Of a DNA stretch of 64,000 nt, positions 27,901 through 37,820 are shown piece by piece. The stretch covers positions 310,001-374,000 of the forward strand of contig NZ_CAJNAT010000003.1 of NCBI RefSeq assembly GCF_905220705.1, read 5' to 3'. A model generated the notes under the pieces. It searched no databases, was not told where the DNA came from, and was given only the letters and a program-made list of their open reading frames with translations. Each line of letters opens with the position of its first letter. Position 1 is the first letter of the stretch. The DNA is from Paraburkholderia domus. Lineage in GTDB: Bacteria; Pseudomonadota; Gammaproteobacteria; Burkholderiales; Burkholderiaceae. Both the position numbers and the translations under genes were made by a program.

Positions 27901-29321
27901 GGACCAGCAAGCTGGGTGGGCCGCACGGTCGCTTCGAGCGCGTTCAGGTCGAGCCCGGCGACTTGCAGATCGAACTGGCCGCGCTTGCCGATCAGCGCGC
28001 CGCCGCCGGTGAGCGTTGCGCTCTTCACGAGCCGCACCTTCAGGTTCGAGATGCGCTGCGCCTGGGCGTCCAGGTGCACGTCGGTTTGCGCATCGATCAA
28101 AGGCAGCAGGTTCTGATCGATCGCGCCTGGTTTGGCGTTGACGATCGAGACACGACCGGCGACGGCGAAACCCGCAGCAGCGTCAGCGTGGACGCCGCCT
28201 TTGCCGTTTTTGACAGCGTGCGACTCGGCAATGCGGGCAGCGTCGCTGGCACCGGCGGTGTTTGCGGCACCGGAAGTACCGGCGGAACTCGCCGTATTCA
28301 CCATGCCCGCACCACCCATCCCGCTGGCCCCACTAGCCGCCCCCGCCGCGCTCTGCCCCACCGGCTGCAGTTCGGCGCGCACCGCCAGATCCGCCAACGG
28401 TGCGCCGGGCGCAAAGGCCTGCGGATTGATGTGGTCGAAAGTCAGCGTGGCGCGTTGCAACGGCACGTCGCCGAACGGCGTGGCCTCGACCCGGGCATGG
28501 CCGGCAAGCTTCATGCCGCTGGCATCGAGTTCGGCGACGAGATTCTCCAGCGAGCCGCTCAGATGGCCACCCACCTGCACGGCCTCGTTGTTGACCTTGC
28601 CGGAATAGCCGAGATCGCCGGTCAGCGGAAACGGCCGTACCCCGTCCAGCTTCGCCGCCGCCGTCACTGCGCCGAACGGTGTGTCCAGCCGCTCGATCGC
28701 GGCTTCGTGGTGGCGGCCGTCGCTGCGGCCATGAAACATGAAACTGGAAAACTCGGTCGTCGACCCGCCCTCGCGCAACAACAGTTTGTCGACCTGCACA
28801 TCGCGCACTTCGAGTTGCATCGGCAAGCGCAAGTCTTGCGGCAGTTTCAGCGGTCCGCTGCTGCTCGACGACGAAGAGCCGACGCGGGCGTCGATCGTAC
28901 CGATATGCAGATAGTCGATCGTGAAGCGCCAAGGCTTGTGGGTCAGCCCCCAGCGGCCGGCCACGCGGTCGATCTGGATATCGGTGCCGCTGCCGTCGAG
29001 ACTGCGCCAGCGCACCTGCCGCAGTTGCACGCCCTTCGAGAGCGCGCCGCTCTCCAGGGTGCCGGTCAGCTTGCCGCCGAGCAGTTTGACTGCCGCCTGC
29101 CACGCGTAAGCAGTCCCACGCTCAGTCGTCAGCGCGCCGTACAGCAGGCCGATCGCCAAAGCGGCCAGCAAAACCAGCACGGCGACCACCCACGCGAACG
29201 CTTTCAGCAACAATCGACCGCGACGGCGCTGCGGTTGCGGCGCGTCGGGCGGTGGCGGCTGTCCTGGCAAATGAGCGCCGGGCGGCTGCATGGGTGGCTG
29301 GGCGGAAGCGTCCGTGGTCAT
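24954..29321 (-). CDS. tamB: Translocation and assembly module protein TamB
   Basis: A 1455-residue AsmA/TamB-like protein. I use the ATG giving MTTDASAQPP; a TTG 13 codons earlier, overlapping the tamA stop by 11 bases, is an alternative. After a Pro-rich cytoplasmic tail, one membrane anchor (AFAWVVAVLVLLAALAIGLL) leads into a very long periplasmic beta-rich body, as in the lipid-transporting bridge proteins. The C-terminal ~350 residues are the conserved TamB/DUF490 domain (LPLRAVGNVRVTQGSTYTAF...KLSWLLFGHG), ending RRFDRIRW. Ala/Gly-rich low-complexity inserts at ~345-390 and ~560-650 are probable linkers. With TamA it helps insert outer-membrane proteins and move phospholipid outward. 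Confidence 0.93.
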   Translation of the reverse strand: MTTDASAQPPMQPPGAHLPGQPPPPDAPQPQRRRGRLLLKAFAWVVAVLVLLAALAIGLLYGALTTERGTAYAWQAAVKLLGGKLTGTLESGALSKGVQLRQVRWRSLDGSGTDIQIDRVAGRWGLTHKPWRFTIDYLHIGTIDARVGSSSSSSSGPLKLPQDLRLPMQLEVRDVQVDKLLLREGGSTTEFSSFMFHGRSDGRHHEAAIERLDTPFGAVTAAAKLDGVRPFPLTGDLGYSGKVNNEAVQVGGHLSGSLENLVAELDASGMKLAGHARVEATPFGDVPLQRATLTFDHINPQAFAPGAPLADLAVRAELQPVGQSAAGAASGASGMGGAGMVNTASSAGTSGAANTAGASDAARIAESHAVKNGKGGVHADAAAGFAVAGRVSIVNAKPGAIDQNLLPLIDAQTDVHLDAQAQRISNLKVRLVKSATLTGGGALIGKRGQFDLQVAGLDLNALEATVRPTQLAGPIGIRLNDDTQSLTLDLADPKAGLRAQGKVIFDPARMSFNDVRVTSGKGRIDLSGVLKHDANSTYNLKAQLTDFDPLTLASQMPARTPATGPAPAASKAGSKNAAQGVAEAGSTAGAKSAAPGDKAAAAVKNTAKAAVRTEVAQRNSPPPRRAAPPAHKIEARVTGTLTAAGMLGPVFTTKAEFKLGPSVYDGLPLTGGGVVQLAGSRILPSRANLSVAGNQVDLQGSFGARGDRLKFRVDAPELERLGFGLAGLIAADGDVTGSFAHPNVVLNYKADSVVFSSNRIGHAEGHAELRDGANGALVFTTDARNLSAGGVDLTTLTARLSGTRANHALEAAATGKLQDRPLDLTLAANGKLTEARDGTRWDGTVTRLQNRGIPALNLESPLAVSAGPNRLTLGATRLTLEGAVLSLKSFAFDHGKIQSTGSLTDISLARLQDLRRQITGEPPAVKTDLVFDGDWDFALGSTASGHIQLKRRGGDVTVEIGRGLASLGITDMSARAEFSGGNRLNATVHAQASRIGVVDADAHTTLVMRDGFLSVNEEGAVSGNVNANVPSLKTTGGLFGPSYLLDGHLALKLALGGTVAKPNLTGSLLGDGLSATMVDQGVQLKDGVVRIALSQNLVDFQQVEFHGASGTLRATGRVRLDGAQPDLSASIVADKLELFAAPDRNLSLSGSASVANAGAEGGMAINGKFVVDRALFDMPEQSAPKLGDDVVVVRPDGTVAGERPPPVAGTNKPIGPFAPRANIDLSLGNSFRFRGMGADLGLSGTITAMSAPNLPLRAVGNVRVTQGSTYTAFGRKLNIENGFFTFNGPVANPGINILAMRRNQQVEAGVQVTGTVQFPVAKLISEPNVPDNEKLSWLLFGHGTDQGNNLGQQSTMTTALALLGSASGKRIAQTFGLDEFSIGRSEVGLTDPQVVMVSKAINEWLVVGYEQGLQSASNAIKATINLTRYWSVAAYGGTFDGMELLYTRRFDRIRW

Positions 29322-29349
29322 GCGGGGATCATGTAAAAGCAGGTTTCCA

Positions 29350-31188
29350 TCAGAAGGCAATGCCGAGCGTCAAATACGGCCGCACGCTCCTGTTGCGGAT
29401 CCCGTAAGCGACGTCGACATTGACCGGCCCGACCGGGCTGCGCCAGCGTGCCCCGACACCGACGCCGGGATAAAAGACTTTTTCGCTCCAGGTATCAGTG
29501 GCGGTACCGACGTCGAAGAACGCGGCTGCGCCCCAGTCGTGAGTGAACCAGTGCTGATATTCGGCCGCCGCCGTCACGAGATATTTGGTGGGCAGCACTG
29601 AACCGCCGACGTCATTACCAATGCTCTGATAGCTGTAGCCACGTATCGAATTCGACCCGCCCGCGCGGAATAGCAACGAAGCCGGGATACCGCTCGAACT
29701 GCCGCTCGTGAACACGCCGCCGAGTTCGGCACGGATCAGCACGAGGTCTTCCTTGCCAATCGGCAGGTACTGTTGGCCGCGGGCGTAGCCGCGGGCGAAC
29801 GTCTGATCCGTCAGCACGCCTTTGACCGCAAAGCCCGCTTCGACGTGAATCAGATTGCCCGAGCGCGGGAACAGCGGATCGTCGGTATTGCGGCGGGTCC
29901 ACGACCATGACGGCACCAGCGCGCGGCTGGTGGTCGGCGCGGCCGTATTCTGGTCGAGCCGGTCCTGGTAATAAAGGATCGCGTAGTTGTAGTCGATGAA
30001 TTGCGACGTCCGGGCCCGCTGCACGCCGCCGCGGATACTGTAGATGCGTGTATCGGACACATCGGTCGTCGTGTAGGACGCCAGCACGCTATTGGTCCAC
30101 GCGCGCGACCCCGGCGGCATCGCGAGCTGAATTTGCCCGTACTGCTGGGTCTGGTCGAGACGGCCCTCGACCGTGAACGGCCACGCTTTGCCGAACGTGT
30201 CGAGATACGAATACGACCCCTGGATCAACGGGCCGTTATCGGTCGAATACCCGACCCCGCCGCGGATACTGTTGTACGGATATTCCGACACCTTCACGTG
30301 CATCGGCGTCTCGACCGGTTTGGCCGGATCGCTATCCACGTCGATCGCAACACTCGCGTAGTACGGCGTGTTCTGCAACTGCCGTTGCAATTCGGCGACG
30401 CGCTGCACGTCGTAGATATCGCCGGCCGAAATCGGATTCACGTTGTCGACGATCTGTTCTGGATAGCGCCGCGTGCCGGATACGTCGAGCTTGCCCATCG
30501 TGAAGGTCGGGCCGCTGTCGAACGTAACCGACAATTTCGCTTCGTGCGTGCGCGGGTCGATCCGCGCCTCGGAGTGGTAGATTTTCGCGCCCAGGTAACG
30601 GCGTGCCTGCAACGCCTTGAGCGACGCGTTTTTCGCGTCGTCCCAGTCGCCTTGCGAAAACGGATCGCCTTCATGCAGCGAAAACGCGAAGCGCGTGGCA
30701 TTTTCCTGTGCCGGGTCTTCAGTCAGCACCGGGCCGCGAAACGACAGCGAAATCGACGTGATGAGGGTTTGCGGGCCGGGATCGACGCTCACTGTTACTT
30801 GCTTCTTGTCGTCGACGGTTCGCACGTCGGTACGCACGACCGGCGTGAAATAGCCCTGCGTGGCGGCCAGATCGCGCACCTGCTGTGGGGTGGCGGTAAT
30901 CAGAAATTCAAACTGGTCGTCGCTGATGTCGGGGCGTTTGGCGAACCGCGCCACATCCAGGTGCGCTTCGAGCAGCTTGCGCAGCGAGCGCGGCGTGGCT
31001 TCGATATCGACCTTGTAGCTGGCGGATGCGCGCTTCGCTGCATGCGCGTCGACCGCGGCAAGCATGAGCATGACGATGCCGAACGCCAGCCACGCGCGCA
31101 GCCAGCGCCGAATGGGCGTCAGATGCCCGCGCTCGTCACCGGTTTTGCCGCGCCGCACACGCGGCTCTTCGATCGCACACCCCGCCAA
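29350..31188 (-). CDS. tamA: Translocation and assembly module protein TamA (Omp85 family)
   Basis: A 612-residue outer-membrane protein. The predicted start is a TTG six bases after a strong GGAGG, which gives ~27 residues before a hydrophobic signal segment (WLAFGIVMLMLAAVDAHA/AK). POTRA domains occupy ~55-275 (YKVDIEATPRSLRKLLEAHL, MGKLDVSGTRRYPEQIVDNV). The 16-strand barrel follows, with the Omp85 signature LFRAGGSNSIRGYSYQSIG and the closing strand PYLTLGIAF ending in Phe, the BAM recognition signal. It is the first gene of a tamA-tamB operon. The unusual start codon and long n-region deserve checking. Confidence 0.92.
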   Translation of the reverse strand: MAGCAIEEPRVRRGKTGDERGHLTPIRRWLRAWLAFGIVMLMLAAVDAHAAKRASASYKVDIEATPRSLRKLLEAHLDVARFAKRPDISDDQFEFLITATPQQVRDLAATQGYFTPVVRTDVRTVDDKKQVTVSVDPGPQTLITSISLSFRGPVLTEDPAQENATRFAFSLHEGDPFSQGDWDDAKNASLKALQARRYLGAKIYHSEARIDPRTHEAKLSVTFDSGPTFTMGKLDVSGTRRYPEQIVDNVNPISAGDIYDVQRVAELQRQLQNTPYYASVAIDVDSDPAKPVETPMHVKVSEYPYNSIRGGVGYSTDNGPLIQGSYSYLDTFGKAWPFTVEGRLDQTQQYGQIQLAMPPGSRAWTNSVLASYTTTDVSDTRIYSIRGGVQRARTSQFIDYNYAILYYQDRLDQNTAAPTTSRALVPSWSWTRRNTDDPLFPRSGNLIHVEAGFAVKGVLTDQTFARGYARGQQYLPIGKEDLVLIRAELGGVFTSGSSSGIPASLLFRAGGSNSIRGYSYQSIGNDVGGSVLPTKYLVTAAAEYQHWFTHDWGAAAFFDVGTATDTWSEKVFYPGVGVGARWRSPVGPVNVDVAYGIRNRSVRPYLTLGIAF

Positions 31189-31592
31189 ACGGGACCTCCG
31201 GCCGTGGTTGATGAATTCTGTCGTTCAGGCTCGCCGCGGCGGCCGAAGCTCGCTATTTGACCACATCGGCGAAGCCGCGCCATCTCTTAAAAGAGGCGCA
31301 TGCCGCGTGACGCGCGGCGAGCCCTTCGGCCCGCACACCGCGCCCCATGCGGCATGCGTAATAAATGACGCAGGGATGCACAGCCCGAATCCGACACCGC
31401 CCCGCCGGCCACGTGCCCGCCTTTGACGCATCGCAGCAGCGCGGGTTCCGGGCGTTTTTGCATGCCGGCCGCTCGCGCCGGTCTCCGTTTTTCGACCACG
31501 CGCGGCGCATGCGGTAAAATTATGGAATAGGAGCGATGCCACGCGGGTTCCCGCCCGGCAGCCGCCATTCCCCAAACCACGGACGTCTAGCC
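31189..31592. promoter_or_regulatory. Divergent intergenic region tamA / DUF3460-scpA
   Basis: A 404-base gap. For the rightward genes a possible promoter is TTCGAC at 31491-31496 with TAAAAT at 31515-31520 (18-base spacing), placing the transcript start ~65 bases before the DUF3460 ATG. The left half is GC-rich with no recognised motif. Confidence 0.45.
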
Positions 31593-31778
31593 ATGTATCA
31601 ATCGGACATCACCCAGTTCCTGAACCAGCTCAAGCAACAAAAACCGAATCTGGAAGCTGAGCAGCGCCGTGGCCGGTCGCTGCTGTGGGACAAACAGCCG
31701 ATCGACCTCGAAGAACGCGCCGAGCAGAAAGCCTCGCGCGTAGAGCAGACGCCTTACTCGTACTATCAAAACTTCTAA
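31593..31778 (+). CDS. DUF3460 family protein
   Basis: A 61-residue protein, MYQSDITQFLNQLKQQKPNL onward, ending TPYSYYQNF. It is a small, charged, probably cytosolic protein conserved in Burkholderiales directly upstream of scpA. The start ATG is chosen because the conserved family sequence begins there; the open frame extends 19 codons upstream without resemblance. The scpA GTG start lies only four bases after its stop, so the two are surely co-translated, hinting at a link with chromosome segregation, but no function is established. Confidence 0.9.
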   Translation: MYQSDITQFLNQLKQQKPNLEAEQRRGRSLLWDKQPIDLEERAEQKASRVEQTPYSYYQNF

Positions 31779-31782
31779 GCGC

Positions 31783-32655
31783 GTGAGTCACGCCGACGAG
31801 GCAAAGGGCGCCACGCCGGCGCCCGACGCCGCGCTTGCCGCGCCCGCCACCGATTCGACGCCGGACACTGTCGACGGCATTGCTTTCGCACGCCTGTACG
31901 GCGAGCCGCTCTTCAAGCTCCCGACGGATCTGTACATTCCGCCAGACGCGCTCGAGGTGTTTCTCGAAACGTTCGAAGGCCCGCTGGATCTGTTGCTGTA
32001 TCTGATCCGCAAGCAGAACTTCAACGTGCTCGACATCCCGATGGCGGACGTCACGGTTCAATACCTCGGCTACGTCGACCAGCTGCGTCAGACCAACCTC
32101 GAACTTGCGTCCGAGTATCTGCTGATGGCCGCCATGCTGATCGAGATCAAGTCGCGCATGCTGCTGCCGGTGAAAAAGGCCGACAGCGGCGAAGAAGCCG
32201 AAGATCCGCGTGCCGAACTGGTGCGCCGCCTGCTCGAATACGAGCAGATGAAACTCGCCGCACAGCGTATCGACCATCTGCCGCAGCTTGGCCGCGATTT
32301 CCTGCGCGCCGAGGTGTACATCGAGCAAAGCATCACGCCGCGCTTTCCGGACGTGGATAGCGAAGACCTGCGCGCCGCGTGGGCCGACGTGATCAAGCGC
32401 GCCAAGCTCGTCCAGCATCACAAGATTTCGCGCGAGGAATTGTCAGTGCGCGAGCACATGAGCACGATCCTGCGGCGACTGCAGAACGCACGCTTCGTAG
32501 AGTTCTCCGATCTGTTCGACACGAGCAAGGGTGTGCCGGTGGTCGTGGTGAACTTCATCGCCATGCTCGAGTTGTGCCGTGAGTCGCTCGTCGAAATCAC
32601 TCAGGCTGAGCCGTTCGCACCGATCTATGTGCGCCTCGCCTATCTGCCGGCCTGA
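31783..32655 (+). CDS. scpA: Segregation and condensation protein A
   Basis: A 290-residue kleisin of the Smc-ScpAB condensin. The start is GTG, coupled to the DUF3460 gene. After a ~40-residue Ala/Pro-rich extension, the kleisin N-domain begins with LEVFLETFEGPLDLLLYLIR, which binds the Smc neck; the helical stretch ELASEYLLMAAMLIEIKSRM follows. The C-terminal winged helix (~220-290; FSDLFDTSKGVPVVVVNFIAM) binds the Smc head. The partner scpB is not in the window. Next downstream is panCD, a conserved beta-proteobacterial order. Confidence 0.95.
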   Translation: MSHADEAKGATPAPDAALAAPATDSTPDTVDGIAFARLYGEPLFKLPTDLYIPPDALEVFLETFEGPLDLLLYLIRKQNFNVLDIPMADVTVQYLGYVDQLRQTNLELASEYLLMAAMLIEIKSRMLLPVKKADSGEEAEDPRAELVRRLLEYEQMKLAAQRIDHLPQLGRDFLRAEVYIEQSITPRFPDVDSEDLRAAWADVIKRAKLVQHHKISREELSVREHMSTILRRLQNARFVEFSDLFDTSKGVPVVVVNFIAMLELCRESLVEITQAEPFAPIYVRLAYLPA

Positions 32656-32796
32656 AGCCGCCAAACGGGGCTTGTGTGCACCATTGCTGCCGCAGCCACC
32701 CCTTTTCGGTGGGTGCGCCCCGGGAACAAATCCACTACAATCCGCCGCTCCGAACCTGTCATTACCGGTGAGGCCGCGGGCCACGCGAAAATCTGA

Positions 32797-33681
<885 letters not shown>

Positions 33682-33730
33682 AGCCGGCTTAGACTGCGCA
33701 AATACGCTTAAGAAGCACAAGGGATTGGTC

Positions 33731-34117
33731 ATGCAACGAAACATGCTGAAGTCGAAAATCCATCGCGTCGCGGTCACGCACTGCGAGCTGCACTACGAAG
33801 GCTCGTGCGCGATCGACGAAGACCTGCTGGAAGCCGCGAACATCGTCGAAAACGAACGGATCGACATCTGGAACATCAATAACGGCGAGCGTTTCTCGAC
33901 ATACGCGATTAAGGGCGAACGCGGCAGCGGCATGATTTCGCTGAACGGCTCGGCTGCGCGGCGCGCGCAGTTGGGCGATCTGGTAATCATCGCGGCGTTC
34001 GCCGTGGTCGACGAAGCGGAACTGAAGGCAGGCTGGAAACCGGATCTGGTGTTTGTCGACGACAACAACAAGATCAAAGGCAGCCGCGATCACGTGCCGA
34101 CCCAGAACTGGACCTAA
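33731..34117 (+). CDS. panD: Aspartate 1-decarboxylase (pyruvoyl enzyme)
   Basis: A 128-residue proenzyme that makes beta-alanine from aspartate. The Gly24-Ser25 pair of the self-cleavage site is intact in [11 protein letters not shown]; cleavage turns Ser25 into the pyruvoyl cofactor. [18 protein letters not shown] and [20 protein letters not shown] carry the substrate and oxyanion residues. The ATG is preceded by AAGGGATTGGTC. Forms an operon with panC. Convergent with the ParA gene; the 58 bases between contain a GCCGCA/TGCGGC hairpin without a T-run. Confidence 0.97.
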   Translation: MQRNMLKSKIHRVAVTHCELHYEGSCAIDEDLLEAANIVENERIDIWNINNGERFSTYAIKGERGSGMISLNGSAARRAQLGDLVIIAAFAVVDEAELKAGWKPDLVFVDDNNKIKGSRDHVPTQNWT

Positions 34118-34175
34118 GCCGGCCTTTCGCCGCACGGTTCATGCGGCGGGCGGCCACGCCGCCTGCTGATTCACC

Positions 34176-34814
34176 TCAGTCCTTCTTGCTGGCGCCGTTG
34201 GTCCATTGGATGATCGGCTGCCACTGCTCCAGATCCTTCTCCACGCGGCTTTTCGCGACGTCCCACAGGGTCAGGCCGTGCGCCGCCAGTTGCACGTAAT
34301 TCTGCGTGTCGCGCAGATAGCCCAGCACCGGCAGCTTCAACCCTTCGACAAAGCGATGCAGCTGCTCTGCAGAGCGGGTACGCGAGTCGACGCGCATGCC
34401 CACCACACCGATCTCGATCGCGCCTTTCCTGACCGCCTTCTCCTTCGCCAGCCGCTCGAGAAAATCCTGGGTGGCGAGAATATCGAACATCGACGGCTGC
34501 AAGGGCACGATCACCTTGTCGGCCAGATCCAGCGCGATGCCGAGTCGGTTGCCGTGCAACCCGGCCGGCGTGTCGATGACCGCATGTTCCAGACCTCTGG
34601 GTGGTTTGGCGGGGTTTTCAAGGTCGACTTCCCATGTCTCGATGGGCGGCAGCGCAGGCGGCCGCAGCGACAGCCACGCGTGCGCGGACTGCTGTTTGTC
34701 GAGGTCCGCCAGCGCGACCCATTCCCCCAACGACGCGAAATAGCCGGCCAGATTGGTGGACAGCGTGCTTTTGCCCACGCCGCCCTTCGGATTCGCCACC
34801 ACGATCACCGTCAT
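34176..34814 (-). CDS. Orphan ParA-family ATPase
   Basis: A 212-residue short ParA/Soj-type ATPase with no HTH extension. The deviant Walker A is VVANPKGGVGKSTLSTNLAG (both lysines present), followed by ALADLDKQQSAHAWLSLRP and the Walker B-like HAVIDTPAGLHG. No parB or partner gene is adjacent: panD lies downstream (convergent) and a thioesterase upstream (divergent). Size and the D-K-Q-Q-S motif resemble VirC1/PpfA-like proteins that position cargo other than chromosomes. What it positions cannot be read. Confidence 0.85.
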   Translation of the reverse strand: MTVIVVANPKGGVGKSTLSTNLAGYFASLGEWVALADLDKQQSAHAWLSLRPPALPPIETWEVDLENPAKPPRGLEHAVIDTPAGLHGNRLGIALDLADKVIVPLQPSMFDILATQDFLERLAKEKAVRKGAIEIGVVGMRVDSRTRSAEQLHRFVEGLKLPVLGYLRDTQNYVQLAAHGLTLWDVAKSRVEKDLEQWQPIIQWTNGASKKD

Positions 34815-35024
34815 GAATTCTCCCGGAAAGAAGGCTGGACGCCGCCAGCCGGTTTACCGCGCAGTTTGCTCTGACTTGCGCCGATGGGTCCTGATCCGTG
34901 CCGGTTTCAGGTTCACCCGCCGATCCAGCCGTTGATAATATCGACAAATGCGCCGGGGCCGAAGCCCCCAAACGGCTATTGACCGCCCTACACCACTGAT
35001 TTTTCCATCGAGGACCCCAATCTC

Positions 35025-35444
35025 ATGAGCAAACTCCGTCCGGAATACACCGCCGAGCGCCTGCATGAACGTCAGAAGGGCAAGCTGCCCGGCTTGCTGG
35101 GCGTGCATGTTCTGGCGCTGGAGCAAGGCGCCCTGACCGCGGAATTGACCGTGCGCGACGAATTGTTGGCGCCGAATGGCTTTTTGCATGCCGCCACCGT
35201 AATCGGCCTCGCCGATACCGCCTGCGGCTACGCATGCCTCGCGCATCTGCCCGAGATGGCGCGTAATTTCACGACCGTCGAACTGAAAAGCAATTTTCTC
35301 GGCACGGCGACGGAAGGCACGATCCGCGCGGTCGCCAAAGCCGTGCATCTGGGCCGCAGCACGCAGGTGTGGGACGCCACCGTCACCGATCCGAACGGCA
35401 AGGCGATGGCGCTGTTTCGCTGCACGCAGATCGTGTTGTATTGA
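35025..35444 (+). CDS. PaaI-family hotdog-fold thioesterase
   Basis: A 139-residue protein of the PaaI/YbgC-like thioesterase superfamily, which hydrolyse acyl-CoA. The core helix and catalytic region read LLAPNGFLHAATVIGLADTA, with the G-x-x-H turn, and the closing strands contain LGRSTQVWDATVTDPNGKAM. The usual Asn before G is kept (PNGFLH). It is a single transcription unit divergent from the ParA gene and ended by a good terminator. Substrate unknown. Confidence 0.88.
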   Translation: MSKLRPEYTAERLHERQKGKLPGLLGVHVLALEQGALTAELTVRDELLAPNGFLHAATVIGLADTACGYACLAHLPEMARNFTTVELKSNFLGTATEGTIRAVAKAVHLGRSTQVWDATVTDPNGKAMALFRCTQIVLY

Positions 35445-35498
35445 ATGACTGACGCGGGGGCGCGGCGCAGAGCCTGAATCACCCGGGCTTAGCGCCAT

Positions 35499-35533
35499 AA
35501 AAAAGCACGCGGCCTCACGGCGCGTGCTTTTTT
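35499..35533. terminator. Intrinsic terminator, thioesterase / DoxX convergence
   Basis: AAAAAAGCACGCG and CGCGTGCTTTTTT form a perfect 13-bp stem with a 9-base loop; A-run and T-run make it bidirectional. Confidence 0.93.
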
Positions 35534-35633
35534 GTTGTCCGGAAAGGCCGAGTCCCGAAGCGCTTTGGTGCGTGGGTGCTTTGCCGGTTTGAGGTTTTAC
35601 CGGTGTACCAGATCTTGCAACCGCTCGAACGTA

Positions 35634-36050
35634 TCAGGCGGCCACTGCGCGTGGCGCTTTCGCCGCGCTCAGCGCCAGCGCGCCACCGCCGAGCAGCGAC
35701 TGCACCGCCAAGGTCACCGCCCAGAAGGCCGGATATTCCCAGCCGCCGTTCGGCGACGCGAAACCCCAGCCGTTATGCAGATGCGCCGACATCGCGCCGA
35801 GCATGAACGGCAACAGCACAAGCGCGACCCAACGGACCTGCACGCCTAGCAGGAGTGCGATGCCGCCGATCAGTTCGACGAACGCGGTCACGTAGCCGAG
35901 CCAACCCGGCAAGCCAAGCGAGACGAAAAACTGCGCCGTTCCCGGCAGTGTGAAAACAAAGATCTTTTGCAGACTGTGCGCGAGGTACAAGACGCCCAAG
36001 GCAAGGCGAAGTAGCAAAGCGGCCAGATCGGCGGAGCGGTTCGAGTTCAT
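35634..36050 (-). CDS. DoxX family membrane protein
   Basis: A 138-residue protein with four hydrophobic helices. LLRLALGVLYLAHSLQKIF and FFVSLGLPGWLGYVTAFVEL are typical of DoxX/SURF4-like proteins, as is the Glu in helix 2 (FVELIGGIALLLG). Family members have been tied to thiol/redox balance in membranes, but function here is open. It is downstream of cobQ on the same strand with 142 bases between, so separate transcription is likely. Confidence 0.9.
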   Translation of the reverse strand: MNSNRSADLAALLLRLALGVLYLAHSLQKIFVFTLPGTAQFFVSLGLPGWLGYVTAFVELIGGIALLLGVQVRWVALVLLPFMLGAMSAHLHNGWGFASPNGGWEYPAFWAVTLAVQSLLGGGALALSAAKAPRAVAA

Positions 36051-36192
36051 GACGAGTCCTTTACGAGAGAAACGGCCCGCATCGGCCGTCGATGTAAGGA
36101 CTGTATTCGAACCGTATAAGGCGAAAAACCCCTTTTCAGGCTTTGATTACTTCCCAATAGGATTTAATCACCCGCCATCCAGTTGATTTTTA

Positions 36193-37707
36193 TTAACCCA
36201 TTGCGGCAAAAAGCTTTGAGAGATCAAGGTGCTCGGCGAGTGTGTCGGCGAGGCGTTCCAGCGAAGCCTCGCGCAGCGCAGGGTAGTCAATTTTCTCGGC
36301 GTCGCTTAAGCCCGCCCACGCCAGCAGTGCGGCGCACGCGGCCGGCGTGTCGAACAGGCCGTGCACGTAGGTGGCGAGGATTTGGCCATCGGCCGAGATT
36401 GCGCCGTCCGGATGAGCGTCTAGCGCTTCGCTCAATTGCAGCGCGGGTGAACCCAACGCCGGGCCTTGCGTCTCGCCCATGTGAATCTCATAGCCGGCGA
36501 CCTCAGGCGATCCGGGTAACGCGAGGTGCCCTGTCACGTTCTTGAGCGTTTTTTCGCGCGTCAGCACCGTCGAATAATCGAGCCAACCGAGGCCCGCACT
36601 CGTTCCAGGCGCGCCCTCCACACCGTGCGGGTCGGCCACTTCGCGTCCGAGCATCTGCATGCCGCCGCAAATCCCGATTACACGGCCGCCGTAGCGCAGA
36701 TGCCGCTGCAGTACCGCATCCCAGCCTTGCGCGCGCAGGAACGCCAGATCGCCAGGCACATTCTTTGAACCCGGCAGGATGATCAGATCGGCCGGCGGAG
36801 GCGGCGTACCGCTTCGCACGTAATGAAAATCGACCTGCGGATGCGCGCGCAACGCGTCGAAATCAGTGTGATTGCTGATGTGAGGCAACACTGGCACGAC
36901 CACGCGCAACATCCGGCCTGAATCGCTGCTTTGCGCGGCGCGCAGTTCGGGCGGCAGCATGTCTTCGGCGTCGAGCGTCAGACCGTGCAGGTAGGGCACC
37001 ACGCCGAGCACCGGCTTGCCGGCCTTCGCTTCGAGCCAGTCGAGCCCTGGTTTGAGCAAACTGACATCGCCGCGAAAGCGGTTGATGATGAAGCCGCGCA
37101 CACGCGCCTGCTCGCTGTCCGACAGACACGCGAGCGTGCCGGTCAAATGCGCGAACACCCCGCCGCGGTCAATGTCGGCCACCAGCACGACCGGACAGTC
37201 GACCGCTTCGGCGAAACCCATGTTGGCGATATCTCGGTCGCGCAGATTGATCTCGGCGGGACTGCCCGCGCCTTCCACAAAAATCGCGTCGTACGTCGCT
37301 TGCAGACGCGCATACGATTCCAGCACGGCCTCGAAGGCGACCGGCTTGTAGTTGTGATAGGCGCGTGCGTCGAGATTCATGCGCGCCTTGCCGTGGATGA
37401 TCACCTGCGCGCCGCGATCGCTGGTCGGCTTGAGCAACACGGGGTTCAGATCGGTGTGCGCGGCGATGCCCGCGGCCACCGCCTGCAGGGCCTGCGCGCG
37501 ACCGATCTCGCCGCCGTCGACCGTCACCGCGCTATTGAGCGCCATGTTCTGCGGCTTGAACGGCGCGACCCGCACGCCGGCGCGGCGCGCCAGGCGGCAC
37601 AAACCCGCGACGAGCGTGCTCTTGCCCGCATCGGACGTGGTGCCCTGAATCATCAGCGTGCCGCGCGGCACAGGTACGGCGTCATGCGGGTTCGAAGTGG
37701 TGGTCAC
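36193..37707 (-). CDS. cobQ: Cobyric acid synthase
   Basis: A 504-residue enzyme that amidates four side chains of adenosylcobyrinic diamide using glutamine and ATP. I start at the GTG giving [19 protein letters not shown]; the open frame reaches 32 codons further without family resemblance. The N-terminal synthetase domain has the P-loop [19 protein letters not shown]; the C-terminal glutamine amidotransferase domain has the nucleophile Cys in [12 protein letters not shown] and His in [12 protein letters not shown]. It is divergent from cobU-cbiB-cobD-btuF and starts the B12 cluster. Confidence 0.96.
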   Translation of the reverse strand: MTTTSNPHDAVPVPRGTLMIQGTTSDAGKSTLVAGLCRLARRAGVRVAPFKPQNMALNSAVTVDGGEIGRAQALQAVAAGIAAHTDLNPVLLKPTSDRGAQVIIHGKARMNLDARAYHNYKPVAFEAVLESYARLQATYDAIFVEGAGSPAEINLRDRDIANMGFAEAVDCPVVLVADIDRGGVFAHLTGTLACLSDSEQARVRGFIINRFRGDVSLLKPGLDWLEAKAGKPVLGVVPYLHGLTLDAEDMLPPELRAAQSSDSGRMLRVVVPVLPHISNHTDFDALRAHPQVDFHYVRSGTPPPPADLIILPGSKNVPGDLAFLRAQGWDAVLQRHLRYGGRVIGICGGMQMLGREVADPHGVEGAPGTSAGLGWLDYSTVLTREKTLKNVTGHLALPGSPEVAGYEIHMGETQGPALGSPALQLSEALDAHPDGAISADGQILATYVHGLFDTPAACAALLAWAGLSDAEKIDYPALREASLERLADTLAEHLDLSKLFAAMG

Positions 37708-37820
37708 GGAATATCGGGTTCGGCGGTGAATAAGTAATAAGCGCAGGTAACAAGCGCGGGCAATGAACGCGGCATTATCCCATCGTGCCGGCGCGCGCTG
37801 CACGCCGGTACAATCACGCG

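Noticed and set aside
25779..29336. Two long plus-strand frames (~490 codons each) opposite tamB
   Set aside because: Composition is typical of antisense shadows and no start site or domain is seen; tamB is continuous underneath.
37785..37820. Leaderless promoter of cobU (TACAAT seven bases before the ATG)
   Set aside because: No -35 at the proper spacing; kept only as a remark in the cobU entry.
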